The position numbers and the translations under genes were made by a program. A stretch of DNA of 64,000 nucleotides from Microvelia longipes (lineage: Eukaryota > Arthropoda > Insecta > Hemiptera > Veliidae), in the NCBI GenBank assembly GCA_018340805.1, contig JACMZG010001863.1:28015527-28079526 (forward strand). The letters run 5' to 3'. How positions within the stretch are numbered: the first letter of the stretch is position 1; the number at the start of each line of letters is the position of its first letter. Below are positions 1 to 12,189 of the stretch, piece after piece. Below the pieces are notes generated by a model. That model was not told the origin of the DNA, ran no database searches, and was given only the letters and a program-made list of their open reading frames with translations.

Positions 1-124
1 TTTTGTATTGTGAATTTGTACTTTATTAATAAATATATCAAAATTCCTAGAGTCCTAAGAAAATAAAATAAAAATGCAGCCTATATGCATGTAATATTCA
101 TATGGAGCATGCAAAAAGAAAAAA

Positions 125-208
<84 letters not shown>
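125..208. repeat. (AC)n(TA)n compound microsatellite
   Basis: A run of about 11 AC dinucleotides passes directly into about 30 TA dinucleotides. It abuts the TTAGCAAATTTCC head of the family A repeat that follows. Reading frames here (IYIYIY or THTHTH repeats) are artefacts of the dinucleotide. Confidence 0.95.
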
Positions 209-211
<3 letters not shown>

Positions 212-333
212 CAAATTTCCTTTGGGAAAAAATCGCTAATGGGATAGGCGTCATGGCGGCGGAAGTCGAACCTCGGACCACGACACAAATCCGTTCAGAG
301 GTCCTTAATGACGGAAACATACGTTTCGCGAGA

Positions 334-376
<43 letters not shown>
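209..376 (+). mobile_element. Family A repeat head, flanked by (TA)n on both sides
   Basis: The segment starts with TTAGCAAATTTCCTTTGGG and an imperfect inverted partner ATCGCTAAT, so its end can fold as a hairpin. It continues with GGATAGGCGTCATGGCGG, a stretch whose complement contains a B-box-like GGTTCGA, and ends with TTTCGCGAGACTT before a second (TA)n at 336-376. The same order is found at 47651-47790 and, inverted, at 50883-51008. The TTCGAACCTCGG sequence suggests a tRNA-like promoter remnant on the complement, but no cloverleaf is evident. Confidence 0.8.
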
Positions 377-379
<3 letters not shown>

Positions 380-466
380 ATGTTTGGTTATGTTATGTTT
401 TTTATTACATAATAAATTTTGAAATAAATAAATTACATGATATAACGGATATTGAATGGTATTTGT

Positions 467-700
467 GAGATCGCTAATGTTAAGCTGCATTTTGCGTGAC
501 TGGTATCTGGATGGGTGATCTCTGGGAATAAAATGGATGTTTTTACTGTTGACAGACGAGCGTAGTTATTCAAAAGACGTTTTGTTAAATAAATTAAGTA
601 ATTTTTAAATTTTAAAGATCGAGCATATTGATAAGGATAGCGAATCCGATATAGTGGTAGAAGTTCCGAGGTACATCGTACCCGAATTTTTAATCTGATT
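467..700 (+). mobile_element. Family B 3' part with 5S rRNA-derived module
   Basis: GTTAAGCTGC (479-488) and GGATGGGTGATCTCTGGGAA (509-528) line up with the internal promoter region of metazoan 5S rRNA (GTTAAGCAGC...GGATGGGTGACCGC..GGGAA). The downstream part contains TAGCGAATCCGA and AAGTTCCGAGGTAC followed by CGTACCCGA, the usual family B 3' end. It lacks the hairpin and core of longer copies. Recognition of the 5S similarity is from memory of the 5S consensus. Confidence 0.75.
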
Positions 701-2732
701 TTTGCTGTTAATTAATAATTATTAATTTTTATGACTTCTGTACAATCAAAAGAATTAGGATCATGATTTTTGTTATTTAGTATTTTTACTTATTTAATTT
801 ATTTTATTTAAATTAAGTGATATTTCTTGTATTTAAATATCCTTGAATCACGTCTAAAACAGTTATAATGTTTAAAGAAAAAAAATCTAAGGGAAAACAC
901 ATGTTGATTAATCTATCAAAATGAATCAACGCTAGTATTGGAACAGCGGCTTTAAAACAGACGTCAGTTTAAGATGTCAAGGTGAAGGATTAGGTACCAA
1001 TACCCTTGTTAATGGTGCATTTAAGAAACAAATGAAATAAATGTTACTTGTACTTTACTGCTTTTGCTTCAGTGTATCAAGTATTGTACGGACTTCGCTT
1101 TTATAATCTTCTCCATTAATTGATTCAAATATGTCTCTTTTTTAACAATTATCTATTGTTTTTTCTTTTGTGCTTTATATAATATATTATTATTATAAAA
1201 ATTAAGCTAGAAGCTTCGTGAGCGTTCCATGTAAATAAATACGTGTTAATCATAAATGTGACAGGTTGACAATCATAACTTGATTTCTTATGATCGAATT
1301 CTTTCATGGCTTAAAGTTAGCTTTTAAAGTACATAATTTTAAGTAAATAATTTAAAGTATATAAATGGTCAAACCAAGGGCTAAAAGGCCGAGAGGAACA
1401 TATTTTTAAGTAAGTATACAAGTGAACAACATATTACAGAATATTTCTGACATATTTCATAACTAAGAGCGACATATTATTTCTGACATATTTCATAACA
1501 TTTTTTTAAGAGTGAAACTAGAAACCCTCCTTTACTAGGACTCTTTAAAATGCTTTGCAACGTTTTTAATTAATTTAAAAATCGAATGATTGAAAACAAA
1601 TGTCTCTCCAATTGATGAGAAGCGGTTTTTCTTTAGTTAAAGCAATGCGGAGAAAACCATACTTGGAGAAGTATTGTGTTACTGTTCTTTTATTAATGCT
1701 ATCTTTCGTCCTGGAATTATTCAATAAACTTATATTCCTTTGAATATCTTAAATAATCTTTTTTTTATTTTGCCTAGGAATCATTTATAAAATTGTGAGA
1801 TACTATCAAATGATAGTATCTGTAATGATAGTATAATGTAGCTTGTCTTGTTTAAGTGTTTATTGTGTTTCACTCTATACTGTTTATGTTTATTAAATAC
1901 TAAGTACGGTAGTAAATGTGAATATGGTTATAGACATATCTATCAGTAAAGTATGAATTATATTTTCACGTTAGTATGTCTGTTATGAATATATATTTTT
2001 AAATAAATGTTATGTTTTGTCTGTTATGTATTTTATGATATAAAAGAGTTGTTAAATGCCTGATTTTACTGATATGGTTTATACTTCATGTCTAGCTTAA
2101 ATGTCTTAAAGTTAACACTACAATATATTACTTCCATGTTTATTATGTATAAGAGTGTTTATTATTTCATTCAATTTTATATAAATGCAATAGAATAATG
2201 AATTAATCATCTTGAATGGGTGACCTCGAATTTCTTTCACGCATATATGCCTGGAAAAGTTTACTCCTAACAGAGTACACAGATGTTATGTCTCAATTAC
2301 TGAACTATCTTTTGAATATGCTTATATTTTTACACTGAGTCCCAACTTTCTTTTGTATGTCTCTTCCTTATTAATAATGATTATTTTAAGATAATTGATG
2401 ATAATATAGAAAGACATGACACATATCCTTTACCGAATGACTGTTTTAAGAAACATATTTTCTGACACTTATTTATGACACGCTTTATTAGGTTTTAACA
2501 CGTTTACATCCATTCCAGTGCTACATATATATGTTGAAAGCCAAACTGTTAGCTCGGTATATGTTCTCGCTTGCTATTAGAATAAGCATTATTTTCTAAT
2601 GTAAATTCACTGCAAAATAAATTGTTCTCTTCAGATTTCTTTTTTTTGCACATACTGAACCTTGTGTTTTTATATTATTACTATTAATTGTTTGATACAA
2701 GCCTTAGAAATATTAAATTAAAATAAACATTT
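701..2732. other. AT-rich DNA without recognised gene
   Basis: No ORF with coding character, splice-bounded exon or named repeat was recognised here. A short inverted pair, ACTATCA..TGATAGT, occurs near 1801-1819. The stretch is probably intergenic or intronic. Confidence 0.5.
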
Positions 2733-3512
2733 GAGGTACCTTGTAACCCCATTTAATTTCCAGAGAAAAATTGTATTAATAAACATTTGAGGCACCTCGT
2801 AACCTCATTTAATTTCCAAAGAAAAATTGTATTATAATAAAAATTTGAGGCACCTCGTAACCTCATTTAACTTCCAAAGAAAAATTGTATTATAATAAAC
2901 ATTTGAGGCACCTCGTAACCTCATTTAACTTCCAAAGAAAAATTGTATTATAATAAACATTTGAGGCACCTCGTAACCTTATTTAATTTCCAAAGAAAAA
3001 TTGTATTATAATAAAAATTTGAGGCACCTCGTAACCTCATTTAACTTCCAAAGAAAAATTGTATTAATAAACATTTGAGGCACCTCGTAACCTCATTTAA
3101 CTTCCAAAGAAAAATTTTAATATAATAAACATTTGAGGCACCTTGCAACCTAATTTAATATCCAGAGAAAAATTGAATTATAATAAACATTTGAGGTACC
3201 TCGTAACCTCATTTAATTTTCAAAGAAAAATTGTATTATAATGAACATTTGAGGTACCTCGTAACCTCATTTATTTTCAAGAGAAATGTTGAATAAGAAT
3301 AATCATTTGAGGTACCACGTAATATAATTTATTTGTCATAGAAATATTAATTTAAAATAAACTTTTGAGGTACCTTTAATATCATAATTTTTTCCAGTGA
3401 AATATTAAATTAAAGTAAACAATTCATGGTACCTCGTAACCTAATTTATTTTCGAGAAAGATATTGAATAAAAATAAACATGTAAGGTACCTCATAATTT
3501 ATTTATTTGCCA
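2733..3512. repeat. Minisatellite, about 57-59 bp unit, 14 units
   Basis: A tandem array in which each unit reads roughly AAACATTTGAGGCACCTCG, then TAACCTCATTTAA, CCAAAGAAAAATTG and TATTATAAT. GGTACC or GGCACC recurs at about 57-59 bp spacing from 2733 to 3490. Central units are nearly identical and the last four are more diverged, as expected for an array homogenised in the middle. There are no spacers of unique sequence, so it is not a CRISPR array. Confidence 0.95.
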
Positions 3513-4439
3513 GTATTAACATTTGTTATTAAACTATCTACGAGTTCTCGAAAGCCGCAGGTTTTCGATCTTTTCTATAGCTTCTTAAAGATAGCGTTTC
3601 GTCTTTAATGTCTTATGATTTGTAATAAATACTTTAAAATAAATTCCAAATTAACTCAATACTAATTTAAGCAAGTTTTGCTTTTACCTAGAGTGTTCTA
3701 ATGTATTGAGACATTTTTTCCTCTACTTTAAATAAATTTGTCTTATTTATTATTCAGTATGTCTTTAGTTAGTAAGCAGCTATTACTTTGTATTAGTAAA
3801 GCAAGAGAAAGAAGACTTGATTAGTTAGTCAGTCCACGTTCTTTTACAAAAGTCTTTTTAACTTGAGTTTGTTGTAAACGTCTTTAATTTACTTGTACTA
3901 GTGCGTAATCTTATTACCTGACATTCTGACTTTCTTATTGTTTAATCCTAATTTTATGAAATAGTGCTTTAAACTTTAAGCTAATCCAGGTTTAAAATGA
4001 AAAAAATGTGTTAAGAATTTGTAATAATATTAAGTATATTTTATTTAATTTGAATACAATTTCTAATGTGCAGGTGCTGTTAATAATGGAGAATGTATTG
4101 GATTCTACATGAGACTAATTTTATATTGTAAGTGAAGTATATTTTTTAAATTTTATTACAATAATTAATTCGAATTAGACAAAATTATAATACCACAAGG
4201 CAACACCTAAGTGGCACACATTTAGCCAATAATAATACCAATGTCTTGTAATGGAACATTTCCAGTGCAGTATATTGCTTGTTACATTTCTAGGTGCCTC
4301 TCTATGACTTATACATTATTATAACTTTTATATTTAATATCTTAATTATATATTAGATTTGAAGTTAACTGTTTATGTTTTAGAAAACATTACAGCCTAC
4401 AGCCTCTTGGCTGCTAAGCGACCAATAAAAAAATATTGT
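3513..4439. other. AT-rich DNA; one weak 54-nt exon candidate
   Basis: The only coding-like signal is at 4074-4127: an acceptor TGTGCAG, one open frame (AVNNGECIGFYMRLILY) and a strong donor GTAAGTGA. The polypyrimidine tract is weak and no partner exon was found, so I do not call it a gene. Confidence 0.3.
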
Positions 4440-4890
<451 letters not shown>

Positions 4891-5403
4891 TTTTACCATT
4901 TAAAATGAATATTTGTTGCATTTTATTTTGCAAATAATGACTGACAATTGTACTTTGAACAATATGAAATATTATTATTATTATAAAATATTAGATTAGT
5001 AATGTTATAATAATATTATGAAGAAGAATAGTCTATTCTTTGATTTTAGCCGACACTTAATATGAACTTGATATTGAACAAAAGAAACATTCGAAAAATT
5101 GGATAATAAAATTATAAGGACGCTATAAAACATGAATTAGATAAACTATTCACTTTTAAAGATTATTTTACAATAATTTGTGCGATATGAAAAACGGATA
5201 ATAAAAATATGATGGGCTTGTGATAATGACCAAATAGCGTTTTTTTTATTTTACAATAAATTAGTATGGACTTTCAAAAGTATTTTATCTCAAGGCTTAT
5301 TAATGAGCTGGTAATAAGGATTTTGGTTTCCTATCTTAGAACATAATACAGCGGACAATGTGCTGTTTTGATTCATATACGTTTAACCAGTGTTGCATTT
5401 TTT

Positions 5404-5700
5404 ACTTATTAGTGTCATATTTCTTTCTATGTATAAAAAGGTACATTACTATTTACCTAATTAAATTTATTGTGTTGACCTAAAAAATCCGTAACCGAGG
5501 TTTCACCATGATTATTCGTTTTATGCAGTGGTTTTAATCAGTTGTCTGCCTGTGTGTGTGTGTATGTCTATGTCATGCAAAACTGTCATGCCCTGTTTAT
5601 ATGCTAGAGAGTTTAAACTTAGCGCATAATCAGACTTAAGAGTTGAGCTTCTGGAAGATGCATTTTTCAGACTATCAAATCCTATTTTGCTGAGTTAAAT
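5404..5700 (+). mobile_element. Family B 5' half, degraded
   Basis: It matches the start of family B in order: a decayed TTCTTTCTATGTATAAAAAGG hairpin region, ATTGTGTTGACC..AAAATCCG, TTATTCGTTTTATGCAG, TTGTCTGCCTGTGTGTGTGT and TTTATATGCTAGAGAGTT. The 3' half with the core and 5S module is missing. Confidence 0.6.
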
Positions 5701-6051
5701 AAATAACTCATAACTCACTTAATTTATTTATTTATTTATTTTGCTGAGTTATAACAAAATAGAAGATAATCGTATAACAATTTGTTAAAAAAAATATTTG
5801 ATTGACACATCGAATTGACATTAAACATAAATGTACATCTATATATCGTCAATCAATCCGCAACATTTCTTTTTGATATTGGTTGCTATTTTGAGAATAT
5901 TAACTGTTTCATTAAAAAATTCTAATGGCCAATAAATTTTAATTTTTCTATTGCTTTTTGACATTTTTCATATTGTCAGATAGCAAAACCTACAATAAAT
6001 TAGCATTACAAATACTATAGCAATTTAACTTTTACCCTATTGGCAAACATA

Positions 6052-6054
<3 letters not shown>

Positions 6055-6127
<73 letters not shown>
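6055..6127. repeat. (TA)n microsatellite
   Basis: About 35 TA units with one AATA interruption near 6090. No family A or C head is recognisable on either side. Confidence 0.9.
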
Positions 6128-6131
<4 letters not shown>

Positions 6132-7619
6132 TTGGTGCACCTCTTAAAATTTATGGAAAAGTTTGTTTACATCTGTCAAAATCATGACGTTTTACCGCAT
6201 AAAATGTAAACGATTAAGTCATATGATACATTGATAAAATATAGTGATAATATTCTTTTAAGGAACTAAACTAATGAAAAATAGCTAGTCAAGTATGATC
6301 ACAGGTCTTCAATGAATTTGTGAACATGATATAAAAATATTACTCGTATTATTTGAATGAATGCCTATCTACTGTATTATTTTTGAAAGCTTAGATTAAC
6401 CTTATGTCATGTTTCCAATATTTGAAATATTACTTCTGTTTTGTTTTTGCGTTAATATGACTATGTAACGCAAAAACATCAACAAAAGTAATACTTTAAA
6501 TATTGGGAACAGAAAACCGTAGGCGATAATACCGTAGGTATATTTGGTTACACAATAATTCTAAGGACTGATTTTGAGCGAGAACAGTGTGAGTTTAGTC
6601 TCTGAAGATGATTTGATGAAGCAGACATAGCGAAACATTATACTGAGCTATTAATAATGATGAATGTCGAATGATGGAACAGTTCCCAGATGTAGCATAG
6701 CATAGCATACTTGCATGCTGCATTTTTATTTAAGTGTGTCTCTTACAATTGTGTTGTGTCATTATGGATATTATACCTTACTGATTTTTAGAATCAATAA
6801 GAAACCAAATTTTCCTAAATTTATTTTGGTTAACAAGAGTAGTAACGTTTTGAGTATAAGTCAAAATATTATTTGTTTTCCTATAATATCAGCGCTTAAT
6901 ATTAATAAATAAATTAAATTGTAACAACTACTTTAACAAACATTCTTTCTACTTTAAGGATTATTAAACATTCTAAACATTCAATGTCAAGATCACTTTT
7001 AACTTCAATCATTATTATGCTATTAAATGTCAGCTGAAAATTTGTTATTTTTTAGAAAAAGTTGATTGAACCTGAAAACCTGATGATTTTCAACAGTAAT
7101 TTAGTATTATCTTGTAACAAGATAAAATGAAGGTCTTTATCAAGTCTATTTCTTGTTTTTAAGCTTGTTTCGTAAAAGTTAAAATAATAGATTGTTTAGA
7201 CGATTGACCATTAAATTATTATTTTTTGTTTCTTAAAAATATGTTGACTATTTTTGGATTTATTTCGGGTAAAAGAGCTTACTAATCTTTAAATCTTAGT
7301 AAATGTTACATTTTGTATACTTTTTTTCAAATTTATCCTATTTTAGTTTTGAAAAATAGATTAAATTTAATAGGTATTTAATTTGAAGGCATTATGAAAA
7401 ACTTAGATAACTTGTAGTTGTTAAATTTTGTTTTTCTATTATAAATGTTTCATCATGTTTGATGTTTGTATCTATCTAGTGATTATTGCTCCTAAAATTG
7501 TTTTATGATATAGTAGAGTTATAAGTTAGCCTAAATATTTTGCCATCGCTATAGTTATATATATTCACCCATCACTATAGGTGAAACCAGAGTTAGTGTA
7601 CTAAATCATGTTACATGGT
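6128..7619. other. AT-rich DNA without recognised gene
   Basis: A 65-codon reading frame at 6715-6912 has AT-rich codons and no recognisable domain; I do not consider it real. A duplicated-inverted motif (TTTCCAATATTTGAA / TTTAAATATTGGGAA) lies at 6411-6426 and 6493-6508. Confidence 0.45.
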
Positions 7620-7965
7620 TTTATCATTTTACTTTTCCTTATTTATATGCTAAGTAAATAGGAAAAGTATGTGTTTGCTATAAATTTCCAGAAACAGAGA
7701 TTTCTCTTGAAGTATTTGTTTTAAATGTTTTTGGCTCGAGTGTATTGTCATAAGAAGTATGCAATTTTTTTTTATAGTTCAGAAAGTATACCCAGGGTTT
7801 TTGTTGGATCACTAGTGTTAATCATTTACGAGCGTAGATGAGTTAGATGGGTGACCGCTGGGAATAAAACTGATTTTTTTACTGTGTGAGAACGAACTAA
7901 GCCAGTCCGAAGACATATTGCAGTTTAAATTAGATGATTTAGCAAATTGTCATCATAAAAGTAAC
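7620..7965 (+). mobile_element. Family B copy with internal deletion
   Basis: It starts with the hairpin ACTTTTCCTTATTTAT...AGGAAAAGTATGTGTTTGC (7631-7678). The 5S-like module follows at 7806-7869: TTGTTGGATCACTAGTGTTAA, then GATGGGTGACCGCTGGGAAT. The tail with ACTGTGTGAGAACGA and CCGAAGACATATTGCAG comes next. The CRE core between hairpin and 5S module is deleted. Confidence 0.75.
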
Positions 7966-7994
7966 GCTTATGACGTATATTTAATGAGGAAAGC

Positions 7995-8365
7995 CATAGA
8001 GATATATACTAGAGGGAGCATAGCCTATGTCAATACATTAAGAGGCCTAAAACATCTTTTTTGGGCTCTCACGGGCTTTGTTTAACCTCATTAAAACCTC
8101 CTTCAAGAGTGGGTTAAGATTATTATAAATCAATTGATTATGGCTTCCCGCACATTGTGTTTTGATTTGTATTTTGAACACTCCTATATAAGTTATTGTA
8201 ATTTTGTACTGATTATATATTTTTTTTTTAACTTTATTGATTATTGTCTACAATAAATGTATTTGACATAGTGCTAGCTGATTATATGATTCTATTTATA
8301 ATCAAAGGTGGTCAGGTTACTTTTTCGATGTTTCACAGTTTAACCTATTGTAATAATATCTCTAT
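7995..8365. mobile_element. MITE, CATAGAGATATATAC family, copy 1
   Basis: The left end is CATAGAGATATATACTAGAG and the right end TAATAATATCTCTATG, an imperfect inverted repeat. Internal markers are AACCTCATTAAAACCTCCTT, ATCAATTGATTATGGCTTCC, CGCACATTGT and AAAGGTGGTCAGGTTACT. All recur in order at 33489-33777, and partly at 38603-38870. No coding capacity. Confidence 0.85.
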
Positions 8366-8371
8366 GATGAA

Positions 8372-8465
8372 AGCGACGTAACGCGTGTCCGAAGTAGTGA
8401 ATGTGATCGTACGAAACCCACAAGATAAGGAAAGCACTGGGGTACCCCGTACCTGACTTTTAAAT
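8372..8465 (+). mobile_element. Family B 3' end fragment
   Basis: ACGCGTGTCCGAAGTAGTG, then AAGGAAAGCACTGG and GGTACCCCGTACCTGACTTTT correspond to the GTCCGAAG...GGTACCCCGTACCCGATTTT end of family B. It lies just after the MITE. Confidence 0.6.
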
Positions 8466-8952
8466 GACTTTTACCGTACTATACAATAAAGTTATATTTT
8501 TATACTCAGCTGTAAAGTGGGATTTTATTGCTGGAGAAATTTGTATTCATGAGAACGTGGAATAATTTTTTTAAGTTATTCTTTAATTTCTGCCTTAGCA
8601 ATGAAATCATTCTTGACTAATAGTTTTGGTTTTCTGTATGCCGACCTACAGTAAATAACGTTTACGCAAATTTGCTTTCCTATCGTTGTTTCCTTTATGT
8701 TTTCCTATCGTTGTATTTGATAGAAATATACTTCTATTTTTTATAAATTTGCTTTAATATTTTCTATCAATGATTTGATAGAAATATATTTGTATTTTAT
8801 TATCTACGAATTTATTTGTAGTTGTCACTTATTGACTGTAATATATTTTTCCAGTTAAATCCATCCATGGATGTTTGCTTAAGCGTAAGTTTTGGCTTAA
8901 ACTAAACTATCATTAATACGTTACGACGCTATGGATTAGTTATAAAATCGAA

Positions 8953-9090
8953 TTACAAATCCCGTCTTTTGCTCAAGAATATTCTATATTCTTTGACTAA
9001 ATGCAGACAGCCCACCCTCAATGGATATTTAGGACGACATATAGAAACTCGCCTCTCCAGCTCAGTTAATGGCGCAAGCCCAATTAAAAG
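8953..9090 (-). other. Open 46-codon stretch, possible coding remnant
   Basis: On the minus strand, 9090-8953 is open to a TAA stop and encodes a 45-residue segment containing ELERRVSICRPKYPLRVGCL. It is clearly GC-richer than its surroundings and uses coding-like codons. It has no start codon, and the preceding ATTAATAGCAGAG is a poor splice acceptor. It could be a terminal exon of the minus-strand gene whose exon lies at 9396-9731, or a relic of a mobile-element protein. I do not recognise the family. Confidence 0.25.
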
Positions 9091-9395
9091 CTCTGCTATT
9101 AATTATAGATATTTTTGTTATGTGGAAAAGACAGTCAAAGTTGTAGTTTGATGTTAAATTATCATTGTTTTTAATTTTTCTTTTTATAAAACCATTTTTA
9201 TAATTTTCCGTGTTAGAGCAATACATTTTTAAGGTGTATGAAATATTTGTAAAGTCGCATATTAAAAAAAAGTTATCATTTTAACTCAAACTGTACGATT
9301 TTAGTGCGCCTTATCTGTATAGCTCTGAATCATGTAATATTTTTTCTTTAGCTATAATCCTACAATAATTATTAACACATTAATCAAATACTTAC

Positions 9396-9731
9396 GATAT
9401 GAGATAAATCATCTGTTATTGGAATCCTCTGAGGTTTGATTCTTAAAGGCGATGACTGAGGTGGTTGTTGAGAATTTGGAGTAGGTGAGTCAGGAACTTT
9501 AGGGAATTGAATAGGCGCTGTCGAGGATTCGCCTCTGTGAACAGGTGGTCTAACAAATAAAGCGTACGGATGTGGTAACGAATTGAGATCAATAGGACCT
9601 AAATCATCTTCTTGACTTGATGTACCTGTGTAAGCGTGAGGATTATAATCTCGTGGTTTTAAAAATCTCTCTGGTATACCGACCTCTAAACAACTCACAC
9701 CCCAGATAAGGCACGTCAGCCCAAGCCACAC
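9396..9731 (-). CDS. Internal coding exon of a secreted, proline-rich protein
   Basis: On the minus strand this exon is bounded by an acceptor (ATGTTTATGTTTTAG before GTGTGGCTT) and a consensus donor (GTAAGTATT after CTCATATC). It is 336 nt, exactly 112 codons in phase 0. The first 14 residues, VWLGLTCLIWGVSC, are strongly hydrophobic, like the core of a signal peptide whose Met lies in an earlier exon. The mature part starts near LEVGIPERFLKPRDYNP and becomes rich in Pro and Ser (PKVPDSPTPNSQQPPQSSP), with no membrane helix or recognised domain. It looks like a disordered propeptide or linker of a secreted factor. The 44362-44379 exon fits as its start in phase. Downstream exons should lie below 9396. 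The family is not recognised; that it is a coding exon is well supported. Confidence 0.75.
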
Positions 9732-11929
9732 CTAAAACATAAACATAAACATTCATAACCATCTATTCATAAAGAATTTGAAAAAATAACATATATAGAT
9801 CTGATGAAAAAGGACAATGTTTGAAGGACACACTGAATCCGTTTAGGAATGTAATGTCCACTAAATCAAATCCTTATTATACACATGACACAACCTTCTA
9901 TATCTGATACCTATTGATCGATTAATTTGATTATAAATTCTTTAAAAAATTTGTTGAAGTGCAAAGGTGGAAAGAGATTTAGCTAAAGACATTTTCTTTT
10001 GTATGATTAGTATCATAAAACGATATTGGGGCTATCATAGAAAGAAAAGCATTATATTAAAAAAAATACCCCTCTTTTTTATAAAATGCCTTATATAAAA
10101 ATGCCTATGTTTCAGCTTGTACAGATGCCAATAATCAAAGTTAGATTACATTATTTAGACCTTTTTTACCTGTAATAACCCTTTTAACACTTAAGACCCT
10201 GTTTGCTAAAACTTAAGTCTATGATGAAGGGGAGTATGCAATTTTCAGGTTAACAAAGTAGTTGATCTAAATATTTTACTAAATTTATCTTAAGGAACTT
10301 CATATGGTCCCGACGAGGCCTTAGCGAGCTTATGGGGAGGTGATGAAAATTTGCTAGAGACATGGCAAAATAATGGCATTTAACAAGAAATAATAATGAA
10401 ACAACAAATAATGCAAAACGAGAACAACAATGTGACCGCATTGAGGCCCCTGGCCGCTTCGCCAAGCCGAACGCCTGTATTTAAATAATGATTCATATTT
10501 AAATGAAGGCTTTAATTTCCTTTACTACATCTTCAAAAAAGTTGGTGAAATTAGATTTTACCGTCATTTTCAAAGTTTTTTACAGACGGCGACTGTAAAA
10601 AACTAAATTACTACTAAATTACAAAACCAGTGTAGTTCCTCAAATGTCCACTAGGTGGGCGCTAGTAGTATACAACATGGTTATGATATAACCTTCTTCT
10701 TTTGTTTATCAAATAAATAATCGAACATTTTTGTTAGTTTTGGAAAATAATTTATTAATCATTTACTATCTATAATTAATTATAATTATCAAATAATTAT
10801 AGATAGTGATTCAGACATTGAAAATACTCCAACAGAAAATTAAACTTTTGGGCATCGAGGTGATCGAAAGAAGTGTACCGGCAAATTTTTATACATTATA
10901 TTATTATTTATATTTATTCGAATTAGTATAGTTTTACAGTTAGGTAGATTCTTGAGTTTGTTCGTTTTTGTAGATTAAAAGGTGGCGATATTTTTTAGGG
11001 CAATCTAAATTCTTCTTTTTGGTGCTGCCACATAATCATAGTTGAAAAACTTACGTCAGCTAGGATGCCTTAGGAATTCTACAATTATAGTCTACTTAAT
11101 CACCTGCTAATTCGTTAATGACTACCGAGACTTCGCTAGGTTTCTATTGAGGTTAATATAAAAGTAGTCTACATAGTGAAATAGTTAAAAATTGTACAGT
11201 CATTAATTCTTTATACGGACTCGAGTTCTAACTTTACGAATTGAAGGGACATACCACTTTTTAAACTATTATTTTGTGATCAGTACTTTTAAGCGGGGGG
11301 TCTAACCTGTGCTATCTTTATAAAATTCGTTCTACCATGTGATGACTTAATGGTTTGAAAACCTAAATGAGTAAGAATTTTCTTCTAAAGATTGATTCAT
11401 TCCTAATGTGATAATTATTTTGGAAATTGTGAGTCTGCAGTAGAATATGACTTAGGCTTGTATTTAATGCCGCTATTAACCTCTATTGTGAAATTATCGC
11501 CTTTTCAACTTTCGTTAGAAATATATAAAAAGAATATTACATACACACAGGTGTTAACAAAATTAAATGATCTCAACACATTGATAAAAAACAATATAAC
11601 TTAAAACCTTATTTCGTTAAAGAGAAAGGGAATCACGGGGTATAAAAACCTATAATTGGATAGGGAAACCTTACCGTTCCACCATGAACAGAACACAATA
11701 TATGGGGTGAGATATTGGAAACCAAAAATCTGCCAAAACCCCTTAACCTTCTTTATATTTCAACCTTTAAAACTTATTTCTATAAAACCAATTAAGATAA
11801 ACAGACCGATAGATGAAATTCTGTAAAATAGACCTCGAAAGAATTTCAACATTTTGTATGTTTTTGTTTTACATTATTGTTATAATATGTGATTTATGAA
11901 ATCTTTATATACTTACGTCATCAAGATTT
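9732..11929. other. Presumed intron 1 of the minus-strand gene, AT-rich
   Basis: If the two-exon model is right, this is the 3' part of its first intron. It holds no repeat family I can name. A GC-richer patch at 10290-10480 contains CCCTGGCCGCTTCGCCAAG. The 71-codon minus frame across that patch (10250-10465) resembles nothing known to me. TATCTATAATTAATTATAAT and a near-inverted copy ATAATTATAGATA lie at 10768-10806. Confidence 0.4.
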
Positions 11930-12061
11930 TTTAGCAAATTTTTAATAGAAAATTACGCATATGAGGTTGGTCACATTCACATGGAAAAAGTAAAAAAGGG
12001 ACTTAAAATATGGAGGGCCACGAGAAGCCGAGCGAGCAAGCTTGTAATGTACAAGTGTATA

Positions 12062-12093
<32 letters not shown>

Positions 12094-12103
12094 GTGTATG
12101 TAT

Positions 12104-12168
<65 letters not shown>

Positions 12169-12180
12169 GTATATATATTG
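11930..12180 (+). mobile_element. Family C head followed by (TA)n/(CA)n
   Basis: TTTTAGCAAATTTTTAATAG, then AAAATTACGCATATGAGGTTGG, CACATGGAAAAAG and GGAGGG match the head of family C in the same order as at 19590 and 52141. Compound (TA)n, (CA)n and (TA)n tracts occupy 12061-12162. Reading frames over this tract are dinucleotide artefacts. Confidence 0.7.
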
Positions 12181-12189
12181 TTAAAATGT

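Noticed and set aside
85..468. 127-codon plus and 79-codon minus reading frames
   Set aside because: They consist of IYIYIY/THTHTH repeats from the CA/TA microsatellites plus repeat head; similar frames at 12003-12225, 36078, 47699 and 50705 have the same cause.
467..531. Possible 5S rRNA gene
   Set aside because: Only the internal promoter half is similar, with substitutions and no 5' or 3' stem I; it sits inside a dispersed repeat.
2733..3512. CRISPR-like regular spacing
   Set aside because: Units are contiguous without unique spacers and the DNA is eukaryotic; it is a minisatellite. The same applies to 15225-15610 and 21650-22040.
4074..4127. 54-nt micro-exon with donor GTAAGTGA
   Set aside because: Weak acceptor, AT-rich codons and no compatible exon nearby.
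10250..10465. 71-codon minus frame with a hydrophobic stretch (RFALFVVSLLFLV)
   Set aside because: Considered as the missing signal-peptide exon for 9396-9731, but it has a stop before any donor and would duplicate the hydrophobic core already present.
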